A stretch of DNA of 64,000 bases from Rossellomorea marisflavi (GTDB taxonomy: Bacteria > Bacillota > Bacilli > Bacillales > Bacillaceae_B), in the NCBI RefSeq assembly GCF_022170785.1, contig NZ_CP081870.1, forward strand, positions 1,166,001 to 1,230,000. Reading direction: 5' to 3'. Below the pieces are notes generated by a model. It was not told where the DNA came from. It saw nothing but the letters and a program-made list of their open reading frames with translations, and did no database searches. Of this stretch, positions 9,203 through 17,178 are shown piece by piece (position 1 is the first letter of the stretch; every line of letters begins with the position of its first letter). Made by a program: the position numbers and the translations under genes.

Positions 9203-9634
9203 ATGTTTGTAGTCAATGTGGAAGGAGCGATCCGCCGTGGTGATCGCTGGCTTATGATCAAAAGGAGCGATAAAGAAGAGCATGCTCCGGGCGCGCTCTC
9301 CTTCGTGGGAGGAAAATGTGAACGGGAAGAAGCATCCGCTGATATTCTTGAGCGAACGCTACAACGGGAAATCTATGAAGAAGTGGGTGTCAACGTTACA
9401 GACCTCCACTATGTAAACAGTTCGATCTTCCAAACGGCATCTGGCATTGATGTGATTGATGTCGTCTACATATGCACGCTTCAAGAAGGAGAAGCCTATC
9501 CCAAGAGTCCCGACGAAGTCGATGAGATCAAATGGCTGACGACGGAAGAAATTCTGGCACATCCAGGAATCCCGGATTTTCTAGAACATAATATCCAACA
9601 GTGTGAAGAGGTATATCGCTCTCGCTTTACCTGA
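9203..9634 (+). CDS. NUDIX hydrolase
   Basis: The 143-residue protein carries a NUDIX box beginning GGKCEREE and ending REIYEEVGV; the loop between the first glycine and the REUxEE core is about 4 residues longer than the MutT consensus. Family members cleave nucleoside diphosphate derivatives. I use ATG 9203, which has GGAGG 7 bases upstream, rather than TTG 9197, which lies 1 base after that site. The gene's 3' end overlaps the convergent DUF421 gene by 8 bases. Confidence 0.85.
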   Translation: MFVVNVEGAIRRGDRWLMIKRSDKEEHAPGALSFVGGKCEREEASADILERTLQREIYEEVGVNVTDLHYVNSSIFQTASGIDVIDVVYICTLQEGEAYPKSPDEVDEIKWLTTEEILAHPGIPDFLEHNIQQCEEVYRSRFT

Positions 9635-10370
9635 GACCATCGCGATACTCATCGATAAAAATCGTGCCGCTACTTGTGACAACGGCATAGTTAATGTCAC
9701 CTAAGGAAATTCCCCGATCCCTGCAAATCGATTGCAATTGTTCACTGTGTGGTGGGATGAGGTTCTCCGTTGCTTTCCCGTCCATGATCAATTCAACAGG
9801 CAGGGGACCTGACGCAGATGGGCTGAGGTTCATATCCTTAGGGGTGAGCGGTGAGTAGAGTGCTTTCTTCCTAACAGACAGCATTCCGCTCACTTCGAGG
9901 ACGACCATGTCGACTTCCATGATATCAAAGATTCCCTGTTCCCTGAGCTGCTGGTTCAAATCATCCAGCGTGAACTTCAGCTGCTTCATGTTCTCTTCAA
10001 GGATCTTCCCTTTTTCAATGAGGGTGGTCGGTCTCCCGGATAGGCGTCCCCTCCACTTCCGGGACTTGGCAGAAATCAGAAGAAGGATGTAGAAGAGGAG
10101 AATCAGTACGACGAAGGAAATCACCATGGAAGGGAAATCGAGTCTGTGGTTGAAGGCCATATTGGCGATCAAGGAGCCGATCGTGATGGAAAGGGCAAAG
10201 CTGTAGTGGTTTTTGTGGGAGTTGATATGCTTGCCGAACAGCAGGGTTGCCAGCACAAGAAGAATGAAACTGAAAGTCGTTCGATACATGGTCATCAAAA
10301 TATCTTCCACGGCATATTCCCCCTTCAAGGATGATAGTATTCCCTGTTGGTGGAAGTCCCATGTACCCAT
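9627..10370 (-). CDS. DUF421 membrane protein (YetF-like)
   Basis: The 247-residue protein has three transmembrane helices at about 28-48, 55-75 and 80-100, followed by a soluble domain with GRPTTLIEKGKI and FDIMEVDMVVLEVSG, both typical of the YetF/YrbG/YkjA family (DUF421). Members are membrane proteins of spores and vegetative cells with no settled function. The start is uncertain: position 10370 lacks a clear ribosome binding site, and an internal Met at residue 26 or 28 is also possible. It is divergent from the leader-peptide/acetyltransferase unit. Confidence 0.78.
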   Translation of the reverse strand: MGTWDFHQQGILSSLKGEYAVEDILMTMYRTTFSFILLVLATLLFGKHINSHKNHYSFALSITIGSLIANMAFNHRLDFPSMVISFVVLILLFYILLLISAKSRKWRGRLSGRPTTLIEKGKILEENMKQLKFTLDDLNQQLREQGIFDIMEVDMVVLEVSGMLSVRKKALYSPLTPKDMNLSPSASGPLPVELIMDGKATENLIPPHSEQLQSICRDRGISLGDINYAVVTSSGTIFIDEYRDGLR

Positions 10371-10412
10371 CGTTGATTATTTTAACTATTATGTAAATGA
10401 TTGTGGGTTGTA

Positions 10413-10421
10413 TGGTATAAT
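10413..10421 (+). promoter_or_regulatory. Extended -10 promoter for the acetyltransferase unit
   Basis: TGGTATAAT is a perfect extended -10 box, with only a weak -35 (TGTAAA at 10392-10397). Transcription should start near 10428, giving a leader of about 40 bases before the small ORF at 10467. Confidence 0.5.
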
Positions 10422-10466
10422 TTTCTTGCATGCAAAAGCATAGCCCTAATGATAAAGGAGGCGTTC

Positions 10467-10523
10467 ATGATGAAATCGATTTACACTCATGGGAAAACGC
10501 CCCGTGCGCTTTCCCTCATCTGA
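10467..10523 (+). CDS. Putative 18-residue leader peptide
   Basis: A near-ideal AAAGGAGG at 10454-10461 precedes ATGATG at 10467-10472. The frame encodes MMKSIYTHGKTPRALSLI and stops with TGA at 10521-10523. That stop is joined to the ribosome binding site of the following gene (TGAAAGGGGA), an arrangement seen in translationally coupled or ribosome-sensing leaders. Function is inferred from layout only; there is no run of a single amino acid. Confidence 0.45.
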   Translation: MMKSIYTHGKTPRALSLI

Positions 10524-10537
10524 AAGGGGAACTTGCA

Positions 10538-10987
10538 TTGAAATCAGTCAAATTGGTCGAAGTGAATGAAGAAAATTGGTATGAGTGCTGTCAACTGAAG
10601 CTTACGGAGGAACAATCCTCCTATATGGAGTCCAATGCCGTCTCCATTGCACAGTCCAAATTCGAGCCCGGTCTTAAACCATTTGCCATCTATGAAAAGG
10701 AACAGGTAGTCGGCTTCCTTATGTTCAATACGGAACGGGAAGAACTCGGCGGCTACTGGGTATACCGGATCATGGTCGATCGCAGGTATCAAGAAAAGGG
10801 CATCGGGAAGCGGGCAACGGAAGAAATGCTCGCCATTATGTCGGAGCTTCCAGGGTGCGAGCGCATCGTCGTCGGTTACCATCCGGATAATAGGGGTGCC
10901 CATCGTCTTTATGAAAGCATTGGCTTTAAAGATGAAGGGAATCGGTTCGGGAAGGAAATGGCTGTCATCTACCAGGTGACTTCATAA
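10538..10987 (+). CDS. GNAT acetyltransferase, BltD/spermidine N-acetyltransferase-like
   Basis: The 149-residue product has RYQEKGIGKRA as acetyl-CoA motif A and HRLYESIGFKDEG as motif B. Its start, MKSVKLVEVNEENWYECCQL, and its length resemble BltD and related polyamine acetyltransferases. I chose TTG 10538 because AAAGGGGA lies 7 bases upstream; an ATG at 10430 would add 36 residues that run across the leader ORF. Polyamine specificity is inference. Confidence 0.75.
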   Translation: MKSVKLVEVNEENWYECCQLKLTEEQSSYMESNAVSIAQSKFEPGLKPFAIYEKEQVVGFLMFNTEREELGGYWVYRIMVDRRYQEKGIGKRATEEMLAIMSELPGCERIVVGYHPDNRGAHRLYESIGFKDEGNRFGKEMAVIYQVTS

Positions 10988-11030
10988 AACAGAAAACGTC
11001 GGGATTTAGATCCTGGCGTTTTCTGTTTTA
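10985..11030 (+). terminator. Rho-independent terminator
   Basis: AAAACAGAAAACG and CGTTTTCTGTTTT form a long near-perfect hairpin directly after the acetyltransferase stop codon. Confidence 0.85.
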
Positions 11031-11050
11031 TGAAGAAGGGAGGAATGATA

Positions 11051-11233
11051 ATGGAATTCATGAATTGGTTGTTTCTTGTGTTATTCTTCGGCTTGATTGT
11101 CCTTTTTTTCGTCTCCTTCACGCTGTTCATCCGGCGTATGGTGTATCGGTCTGCGGCGAGGAATGAGCGGATCGATAAGGTGGAGGCGAAGCTTGATCGG
11201 ATCCTGGATCATCTGGAAAAGCCGAATAAGTGA
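11051..11233 (+). CDS. Small single-pass membrane protein
   Basis: The 60-residue protein has one strongly hydrophobic helix (about residues 5-28) followed by a charged amphipathic tail with RIDKVEAKLDRILDHLEK, likely a short coiled coil. GGGAGG at 11038-11043 supports ATG 11051; the ATG at 11030 lies inside the preceding terminator. It resembles the DUF4083-type small proteins of Bacillus. Role unknown. Confidence 0.7.
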   Translation: MEFMNWLFLVLFFGLIVLFFVSFTLFIRRMVYRSAARNERIDKVEAKLDRILDHLEKPNK

Positions 11234-11267
11234 AAGCGGGTCAGTGCTGCTGACCCGCTTTTGGTTT
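11233..11267 (+). terminator. Rho-independent terminator
   Basis: AAAGCGGGTCAG pairs with CTGACCCGCTTTT, followed by a T-rich tail, right at the stop codon of the small membrane protein gene. Confidence 0.88.
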
Positions 11268-11340
11268 TATAAAGAGAAGATCAACTGAAATAGGCAAATC
11301 AATCATCGAGTCAGAAATATCACGGAAGCTTTCCCCCGTA

Positions 11341-12267
11341 TCATCGCCAATCAACAGGCGGCTTGTTCAACTGAACGGCTACCCCAAGTTCTTCCCCTGC
11401 AGCAAACATGAATTCCTTCCTGAAGAAATAACTTTCATGCGCCACAATCTGATGGTTTTCCACTTCCTGCACCTGGATATCGTGAAGCTCTCCTTCGTCG
11501 GTGATGACCACGATGACGTGCCTTCCCCAAAGCGTGATCCGTTTTGCAGTGTGTCCGGGCAGCCCGAACCGCATGGATCCTTTTTTCATCTCTGCTTTGG
11601 AGTATTCCTGGAAACCGAGGAATGCTTCATTGTGGGCGGTTGAACTGAAGAGGCTGAGGAGCTTATCGAGATTCCCGGTATTGAAGGCTTCAAGATAAAT
11701 GTCCACGGTCTGTTGCGTTTCGTTGTCCATAGTCATCACGGGTTTCACTTCCCCTGATCGATTTTCCTTTAGGTTTTGCCTGGCACGCTGGAGGGCGGCA
11801 TAGATACCGCCTCTTGTCGTATGGACGATACCAGCCGCTTCGTCTGCGCTGAATCGGAACACATCCACAAGAAGAAAGGCCGCCGCCTGCTTTGGGGTGA
11901 GGGATGTGTGGACTCTCATAAGGGCTTCTTCCAATTCTAGACGGTCCATTGGAGGCACATCGCTGATATCATCTTCAAGAAGGAGTCCCACTCCATGTTT
12001 CCGCTTCCTGCACTGATCAAACCACGCATTCGTGGCCATCCTGAATAGATACGATTTCTGATCCGTCACATCACTCCAGCGTTCTGGAAGCATCCCGAAT
12101 GCTTTAAGTAATGTTTCCTGATACAGATCTTCACCGTCCCACGGGGATCCCGCGATATAGCTGCAATATGACCACAGGTCGCTTGAAAACGTCCCTACCA
12201 TGGTGGAAAAAGCATCCCGTGCCATCCTTGTTTCTTCTATCATATTCTGCCCGATAGCCTGCTTCAT
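11341..12267 (-). CDS. ECF sigma factor with C-terminal NTF2/SnoaL-like domain
   Basis: In this 308-residue protein, residues about 20-90 form sigma region 2 (GEDLYQETLLKAFGMLPE) and 118-165 region 4 (SLTPKQAAAFLLVDVF). The remaining 130 residues begin ETQQTVDIYLEAFNTGNLDK and form an NTF2-like domain. Sigma factors of this build (ECF41 and ECF56 types) control themselves through the fused domain instead of a separate anti-sigma factor. No anti-sigma gene adjoins it. The target genes are unknown. Confidence 0.85.
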   Translation of the reverse strand: MKQAIGQNMIEETRMARDAFSTMVGTFSSDLWSYCSYIAGSPWDGEDLYQETLLKAFGMLPERWSDVTDQKSYLFRMATNAWFDQCRKRKHGVGLLLEDDISDVPPMDRLELEEALMRVHTSLTPKQAAAFLLVDVFRFSADEAAGIVHTTRGGIYAALQRARQNLKENRSGEVKPVMTMDNETQQTVDIYLEAFNTGNLDKLLSLFSSTAHNEAFLGFQEYSKAEMKKGSMRFGLPGHTAKRITLWGRHVIVVITDEGELHDIQVQEVENHQIVAHESYFFRKEFMFAAGEELGVAVQLNKPPVDWR

Positions 12268-12319
12268 TTTTTCTCCTCCTCTTCATCTACTCATTAATAT
12301 AACGGATCAACGCTCGGAG

Positions 12320-12348
12320 ATTATACGGGCAATATGAAAAATGTTGAA
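12320..12348 (-). promoter_or_regulatory. Housekeeping-type promoter for the ECF sigma gene
   Basis: On the minus strand TTCAAC (12343-12348) and TATAAT (12320-12325) are 17 bases apart, a good SigA-like promoter about 55 bases upstream of the sigma factor start codon. Confidence 0.5.
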
Positions 12349-12494
12349 CGTCTACCCGCTCGACTTCGACGGTATTCTCTAGTCAACATCATACCAGACA
12401 AAGAATCCGATGTTGAATGTTTTACCAAATTAACTTGAAGTTTCCATTGAAGAACAGGTAGGATAAAACTATCAAGATTAAAGGAGATAAACAA

Positions 12495-13190
12495 ATGGGG
12501 AATCAAACGTTTTGGGAGCAGGATAAGTGGAATTGGAGCATCTTTTGGGGATTGATGCTTCTTGAGTTCATAGGGGTAGTCGTGATTGTGAAGATCTACA
12601 TACAGCCTGTATATAAGGAGTGGCTCGGCTCCTCCCTTTATGGAGGGATGCTGGTCGGTCCAACCATTGCCATCCTTTTATTGACAGCACTCTATCTTTG
12701 GGGAATTAGGGGGAAAGGGGGCTGGGGTGAAGCAGGCGTCAGGGCGTTTCAAAAAAGTGAGTGGAAGCGGATGGTCCTTTGGGGAATCATCCTTATGGTG
12801 GCGGGGACCATCCTTATTTTCCTCACTGCTCAGATTGGAAATGACGTGGATAATGCCAAGACTGATAGTTTGAAAGAATCCATGAGTGGGATCAATATAA
12901 TCCTTGCCCTTCTATCAGCTGCGGTTCTATCACCCCTGTACGAAGAGATTTTTTATAGGGGCTTCGTGTATCGCTTCCTCCGGGTCCGGTGGGGAGTGGG
13001 AGTAGGGCTGGTGGCGAGTGCCCTTATTTTCACGGCGGCTCATTACCCAACGACCAATGCCATGCCCGTGAATTTTGTGGATGGACTGGTCTTTGCATGG
13101 CTTTATGAAAAAAGCGGCTCGATCTGGCCGGGCGTTATCGTTCATGGTCTATTGAATGCCATTTCCATCCTGGCGGTTGTCATTTCATAA
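12495..13190 (+). CDS. CPBP-family intramembrane metalloprotease
   Basis: The 231-residue protein is strongly hydrophobic with about six to seven transmembrane helices. It carries the EExxxR motif in YEEIFYRGF (E150, E151) and later histidines in TAAHYPT and IVHGLLNA, the signature of the CAAX protease/bacteriocin-processing (Abi) family. Members cleave substrates in the membrane or give self-immunity to bacteriocins. AAAGGAG lies upstream of ATG 12495. No bacteriocin gene is nearby, so the role is open. Confidence 0.85.
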   Translation: MGNQTFWEQDKWNWSIFWGLMLLEFIGVVVIVKIYIQPVYKEWLGSSLYGGMLVGPTIAILLLTALYLWGIRGKGGWGEAGVRAFQKSEWKRMVLWGIILMVAGTILIFLTAQIGNDVDNAKTDSLKESMSGINIILALLSAAVLSPLYEEIFYRGFVYRFLRVRWGVGVGLVASALIFTAAHYPTTNAMPVNFVDGLVFAWLYEKSGSIWPGVIVHGLLNAISILAVVIS

Positions 13191-13191
13191 C

Positions 13192-13224
13192 AAAAGGCAC
13201 GGAGGTGATTCCTCCGTGCCTTTT
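13192..13224. terminator. Bidirectional terminator between convergent genes
   Basis: AAAAGGCACGGAGG and CCTCCGTGCCTTTT form a perfect 14-bp stem with a 5-base loop, serving the CPBP gene and the convergent MFS gene. Confidence 0.9.
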
Positions 13225-14420
13225 CATGCTGCAGCTCTATCGGTTTTATCATCTCCAGAATAGGAGCGGATCAAGAAGAAGGACGCTGGTACGATGATGA
13301 GGAGGCCGATCGTTAGAAAGGCATTCCGTGTGGAAAGGGTGAAGAACATATTCGAGCCGAAGAGGATTCCCAATGGCATGGTGATGCGTAGCATGAGGAG
13401 CCTGACGGCACTGAGCTGCGCCAATCGTTCCCGGGGAGTTGCCTGTTGGAATACAGCGGCACTCCTAGCGTTGAAGAGAGGGAATAAAAGTCCTCCCAAC
13501 AGTTCGCATCCCCATGCCAGCGGGATCGAGGGTGCCATCCAGAGAAAGGCGAACGACAGGCCGCCGCCGATTAGTCCTGCATACATGATCCAGGAGTGCA
13601 GGGGCATCTTTTTCAACAGCCATGTACCGAGTACATATCCGATGGGGAATGAGGCCGAGAAGAGGGCATATTCCCACTGTGATCCGCCCATTTCCCCTCG
13701 TATGAAAGGGATGGAAAGCACCATGGCCGCTCCCACGGCAAACTGGACCAGGGATGAAAGGCCCGTCATCCGGACAAGGACGGGATGGCGGAAAAAGATT
13801 CGGTAGCCTTCCTTCATTTCATGCCACCAGCTTCCTTTTGCCCATTCCCCAAAGCCTGTTTGGGGAAGACGTGACAGGGACAGCGCACTGAATAGGAACA
13901 ATCCTGAAGAGAGAGCATAGATCAGCTGGGTCGGAACCACGATGAGAAGAAGGGCGGTCACCCCGGGAGCGAGAAAGCTCATGAGTCTCATGGTCCCATC
14001 AAGGATCCCGTTGGCCTCCGTGAGTTCCTCCTCACGGCAGAGGTCGGGAAGGATGGAAAAGGACAGACTTGCATAGGCCGGTTGCAGAAGCCCCAAACAC
14101 AGCTGGAGCAGAATTAATCCGCCGAGGACAAGTGTGTCCATCCCGCTTACGTACCCAATGAGGGGGAACAGATAAGCTGCCGATCGTAGCAGTTGGATCC
14201 TCTTCAATACTTTTTCCTTTGCCACATGGTTGAGGAAAGGTGCGCTCACCCCCTGCAAGACCAGTGACGGAAGGAAGTAGACGAGCCAAAGGAGGCCCAT
14301 CCATTCCCGTGAACCCGTCAGCTCATACAGAATGAGTCCGTTGATGATACCGCCGGCGGCACCGGCAAGTTCTGATACGATCTCCCCGACCCAGAGGGCC
14401 TTGAATGCTTTATTCTTCAT
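13224..14420 (-). CDS. Major facilitator superfamily transporter
   Basis: The 398-residue protein has about 12 predicted transmembrane helices and begins MKNKAFKALWVGEIVSELAG, typical of MFS drug exporters of the MdtG/enterobactin-exporter-like branch (LWxGxxxS near the N-terminus). It follows the ArsR-type regulator gene with an 11-base overlap. Co-transcription suggests that the regulator controls this pump. Substrate unknown. Confidence 0.85.
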   Translation of the reverse strand: MKNKAFKALWVGEIVSELAGAAGGIINGLILYELTGSREWMGLLWLVYFLPSLVLQGVSAPFLNHVAKEKVLKRIQLLRSAAYLFPLIGYVSGMDTLVLGGLILLQLCLGLLQPAYASLSFSILPDLCREEELTEANGILDGTMRLMSFLAPGVTALLLIVVPTQLIYALSSGLFLFSALSLSRLPQTGFGEWAKGSWWHEMKEGYRIFFRHPVLVRMTGLSSLVQFAVGAAMVLSIPFIRGEMGGSQWEYALFSASFPIGYVLGTWLLKKMPLHSWIMYAGLIGGGLSFAFLWMAPSIPLAWGCELLGGLLFPLFNARSAAVFQQATPRERLAQLSAVRLLMLRITMPLGILFGSNMFFTLSTRNAFLTIGLLIIVPASFFLIRSYSGDDKTDRAAA

Positions 14421-15435
14421 GGCTTTTTCCGAGGAAAAAGGACAAATCCTCTTGGAGTTCGGTGATCCGCTGCGGGTTTGCGGAATAGACGCCTTTGGCA
14501 GACGTCACGAGCTTGGAAGCTTTTAAGAGTGAAAGCTGATGATGAAGCGTCGTTTTCGATACATCGAGCTTTATGCTCAACTCTTGGAGGCTAAGTGGTC
14601 CATGCTGCAGAAGATGGAGGACTTTGAGTCTCAACTCGTCCCCCAATGCTTTATATCCGTTCACCATCGCCTTTCCCGGTTCCCCTTGTTCCAACAGATA
14701 CTCTTCTCTTAATGGATAGAAAAATAGTTTCGTATCAGGTGTCCTTTGCTCAAGGAGCCATGGACGGTAGGAGATCTGGGGGATGAGCTTGATCTCCCAG
14801 ATGGATGGTTCGGGTATGTATGCTGTTCCTGCTATCCGCTGTACTTCTTCCGTCACGGAAGCTTCCTTGTCGATGACATGAAGGGTGGACTCTCTTTCAA
14901 GTGCCGATTTCCACTTATTCCATTCTGCTTTTTCCTCCATCACTTCCTGCCAACCACTCAGTACGGAGCGAAAGGAGTCTTTCATTTGTGAAAACGAATG
15001 GGTGGCAAGGGAAGCAATATACCCCCCGAAGAATTCATGGGTCTTGAACTCATCCGCATAGCGGTGGAAGTCGCGATCGTGAGAAGCTTGAAGGCGCAGT
15101 GGTTCTGAATGCCGGTCCTTGTAGGGAAGGATGATTGAATAAAATGCCGTTTCCTCCATCTGGGACAGTTCATCGGAAAAATCTTGAACCGTCGATGCGG
15201 AGAACGATGCTTGCAACATCATAAGGGCAAACCACTGGTTGGTGTCTTCAATCATCTGAAGATCCTCCTTGAGTGTTTCAGACAGGGAGGCCCGGGACCA
15301 CTCTTCATCACAATCAAAGGTATGCCGGAGCTTCCGGTGTGTATAGGCGCTGATGCCGAGAATGATCTCCCATACGGGTGACCATTCGACGGAGACGGTG
15401 GGACTTTCTTGCATCTGGGACAAATGGTAGTTCAT
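14410..15435 (-). CDS. ArsR-family winged-helix regulator with long N-terminal domain
   Basis: The C-terminal part of this 341-residue protein (about residues 250-330) is an ArsR-type winged helix: ALGDELRLKVLHLLQHG, then the recognition segment LDVSKTTLHHQLSLLK. The N-terminal 240 residues form a DUF5937-like domain of unknown ligand. I start at ATG 15435 with GAAAAGGAGGAATC upstream; the frame stays open to 15549 but the extra part crosses the promoter. The gene overlaps and probably controls the MFS gene. Confidence 0.82.
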   Translation of the reverse strand: MNYHLSQMQESPTVSVEWSPVWEIILGISAYTHRKLRHTFDCDEEWSRASLSETLKEDLQMIEDTNQWFALMMLQASFSASTVQDFSDELSQMEETAFYSIILPYKDRHSEPLRLQASHDRDFHRYADEFKTHEFFGGYIASLATHSFSQMKDSFRSVLSGWQEVMEEKAEWNKWKSALERESTLHVIDKEASVTEEVQRIAGTAYIPEPSIWEIKLIPQISYRPWLLEQRTPDTKLFFYPLREEYLLEQGEPGKAMVNGYKALGDELRLKVLHLLQHGPLSLQELSIKLDVSKTTLHHQLSLLKASKLVTSAKGVYSANPQRITELQEDLSFFLGKSHEE

Positions 15436-15457
15436 GGACGATTCCTCCTTTTCTATT

Positions 15458-15486
15458 ATTCTAAAATAATCGAATATAAAATTCAA
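15458..15486 (-). promoter_or_regulatory. Promoter of the ArsR-MFS operon
   Basis: Minus-strand TTGAAT (15481-15486) and TAGAAT (15458-15463) are separated by exactly 17 AT-rich bases, about 25 bases before the start codon. Confidence 0.55.
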
Positions 15487-15573
15487 TATATTTTGAAATT
15501 CATAGAAGGTCATGTCTATTTCCGTGAGCACAATGATCAAAATGTGCAAAAAGGGTTTAAATCCAATTTATTA

Positions 15574-15587
15574 TGAAAACGGTTACA
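15574..15587 (+). promoter_or_regulatory. cre site (CcpA catabolite control) upstream of tctCBA
   Basis: TGAAAACGGTTACA fits the Bacillus cre consensus TGWAANCGNTNWCA at every position. It lies 70 bases upstream of tctC, so repression by CcpA when preferred sugars are present is likely. Confidence 0.7.
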
Positions 15588-15656
15588 TTTAAAAGGGAGT
15601 CCTTTATGATGAGGACAGATTCACCTGATACTACACATGAATGAGGAGGGGTTTGA

Positions 15657-16652
15657 ATGAAGAAAGGGTTCACGATTACGGTATTATCTATGATTTTATT
15701 CATGGCAGGATGTTCCGGACAATCATCCAGTCAAAAGTCAGACGGTCCTTGGAAGCCGACAAAGGCGATTGAAATTGTCGCACCTGCAGGAGCGGGCGGC
15801 GGATGGGATACGACAGCCAGGATGGCGGCAAAAGTCTTTGAAGAAGATAAACTGATCGACAAAGGTGTCGGGGTCGTCAATAAACCTGGAGGGGGAGGAG
15901 CAGTGGCATGGTCTTCTGTATTTGCCCAAAAGGATCCACATCAAATGTTCGTTGCATCCCCGCCACTCCTGCTTGTTCCACTGAACGGGCAATCCAAGTA
16001 TGGATATGAAGATTTCACTCCTCTTGCGAATATGATTGCGGACTACGGTGCGTTTGCCGTGAATGCCGATGCGAAATGGAATAATCTCAATGAATTATTC
16101 GAGGATATGAAGAAAGATCCTTCAAGTATCTCCATCGTTGGTACTTCGGCTCCGGGAAGCATGGACCACATTCAATTCGTCAAGGTGGCAAAGGCCGCAG
16201 GCGTTGATGTGAAAAAGATCAAGTACGTCTCCGACCAGGACGGCGGTGCGCTTACCCAGCTTTTGAACGGCAGTGTGCAAGTGTTCTCCACCGGTGTAGG
16301 GGAAACGATCGAACAAGTGAAGGCAGGCAAAATCAAAGTGTTGGGTGTGACTTCTGAAGAGCGGATGACTGGAGAGGTATTGGAAGATATTCCGACTGTT
16401 AAGGAGCAGGGAATCGATGCCACCTTCATCAACTGGCGAGGATTCTTCGGACCGCCTGATATGAGTGATGCAGAGATCAAGTACTATGAAGATAAATTCA
16501 AGGCCCTGAACGATTCTGAAGGCTGGAAGGAAATCAGGGAAAACTTCGGATGGAATGAAATGTTCATGACAAGCAGTGAATACAACGACTTCCTGAAAGA
16601 ACAGAATGACGAAATGAAAGCGCTCCTCGACGAAATCGGGTTGGGTCAATAA
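15657..16652 (+). CDS. tctC: Tripartite tricarboxylate transporter substrate-binding lipoprotein
   Basis: The 331-residue protein starts with a lipoprotein signal (lipobox LFMAGC, Cys19) and continues with the Bug/TctC fold: APAGAGGGWDTTAR near residue 45 is the characteristic ligand-binding first strand and loop. It should capture a di- or tricarboxylate outside the membrane and deliver it to TctBA, both encoded just downstream. GAGGAGGGG precedes the ATG at 15657. The exact ligand cannot be told from sequence; no two-component sensor adjoins the operon. Confidence 0.9.
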   Translation: MKKGFTITVLSMILFMAGCSGQSSSQKSDGPWKPTKAIEIVAPAGAGGGWDTTARMAAKVFEEDKLIDKGVGVVNKPGGGGAVAWSSVFAQKDPHQMFVASPPLLLVPLNGQSKYGYEDFTPLANMIADYGAFAVNADAKWNNLNELFEDMKKDPSSISIVGTSAPGSMDHIQFVKVAKAAGVDVKKIKYVSDQDGGALTQLLNGSVQVFSTGVGETIEQVKAGKIKVLGVTSEERMTGEVLEDIPTVKEQGIDATFINWRGFFGPPDMSDAEIKYYEDKFKALNDSEGWKEIRENFGWNEMFMTSSEYNDFLKEQNDEMKALLDEIGLGQ

Positions 16653-16717
16653 TCAAATCAAATACTGGCGCGGGGCGATGGGTTCCATCGTCCCTGCCTG
16701 ATAGGCGGTGTGCAATC

Positions 16718-17164
16718 GTGATCAATACGATGAATAAGAAAATGGGCATCATCCTTGCCGTTATCTCGATCATTTACTTATATTTCAGCTTTACGCTACC
16801 TGAATACCCTTATGTTCCAGTAGATTCCGACGCTGTCCCGATCGTTCTCGGATTCATTCTTTTATTCCTTTCTGTACTGCTCTATTTCAGTAAATCGGAA
16901 GAAAATGAGGAAGAAAAGCTTCCAAAAGGAGAAGGCAAGGTCATTCTTGCGGTCCTGGGATTTGTCCTGATGTTCATTCTGTTATTGGAACCGCTAGGCT
17001 TCGTCCTTACTACCTTTTTATTCATTAGCATCAATTCCAGATTCCTGGGCTACAAGAAGTGGGTAAGCAATATCATTGTCTCACTCGCCCTGCCCCTCAG
17101 TATTTATTTTCTATTCGTATCATTTTTAAAAATACAACTCCCTTCGGGGATCCTGCCATTCTAA
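16718..17164 (+). CDS. tctB: Tripartite tricarboxylate transporter small membrane subunit TctB
   Basis: The 148-residue protein has four predicted transmembrane helices (about residues 10-28, 38-56, 76-100 and 118-140) with a charged cytoplasmic linker rich in Glu and Lys after helix 2, as in TctB. It sits between tctC and tctA. The GTG at 16718 has AGGCGGTG upstream; an ATG at 16730 is an alternative start. Confidence 0.85.
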   Translation: MINTMNKKMGIILAVISIIYLYFSFTLPEYPYVPVDSDAVPIVLGFILLFLSVLLYFSKSEENEEEKLPKGEGKVILAVLGFVLMFILLLEPLGFVLTTFLFISINSRFLGYKKWVSNIIVSLALPLSIYFLFVSFLKIQLPSGILPF

Positions 17165-17178
17165 AGGAGGGATGACGG

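Noticed and set aside
14410-15549. Longer form of the ArsR-type regulator starting at 15549
   Set aside because: The extra 38 residues cross a good promoter and a strong ribosome binding site for the ATG at 15435.
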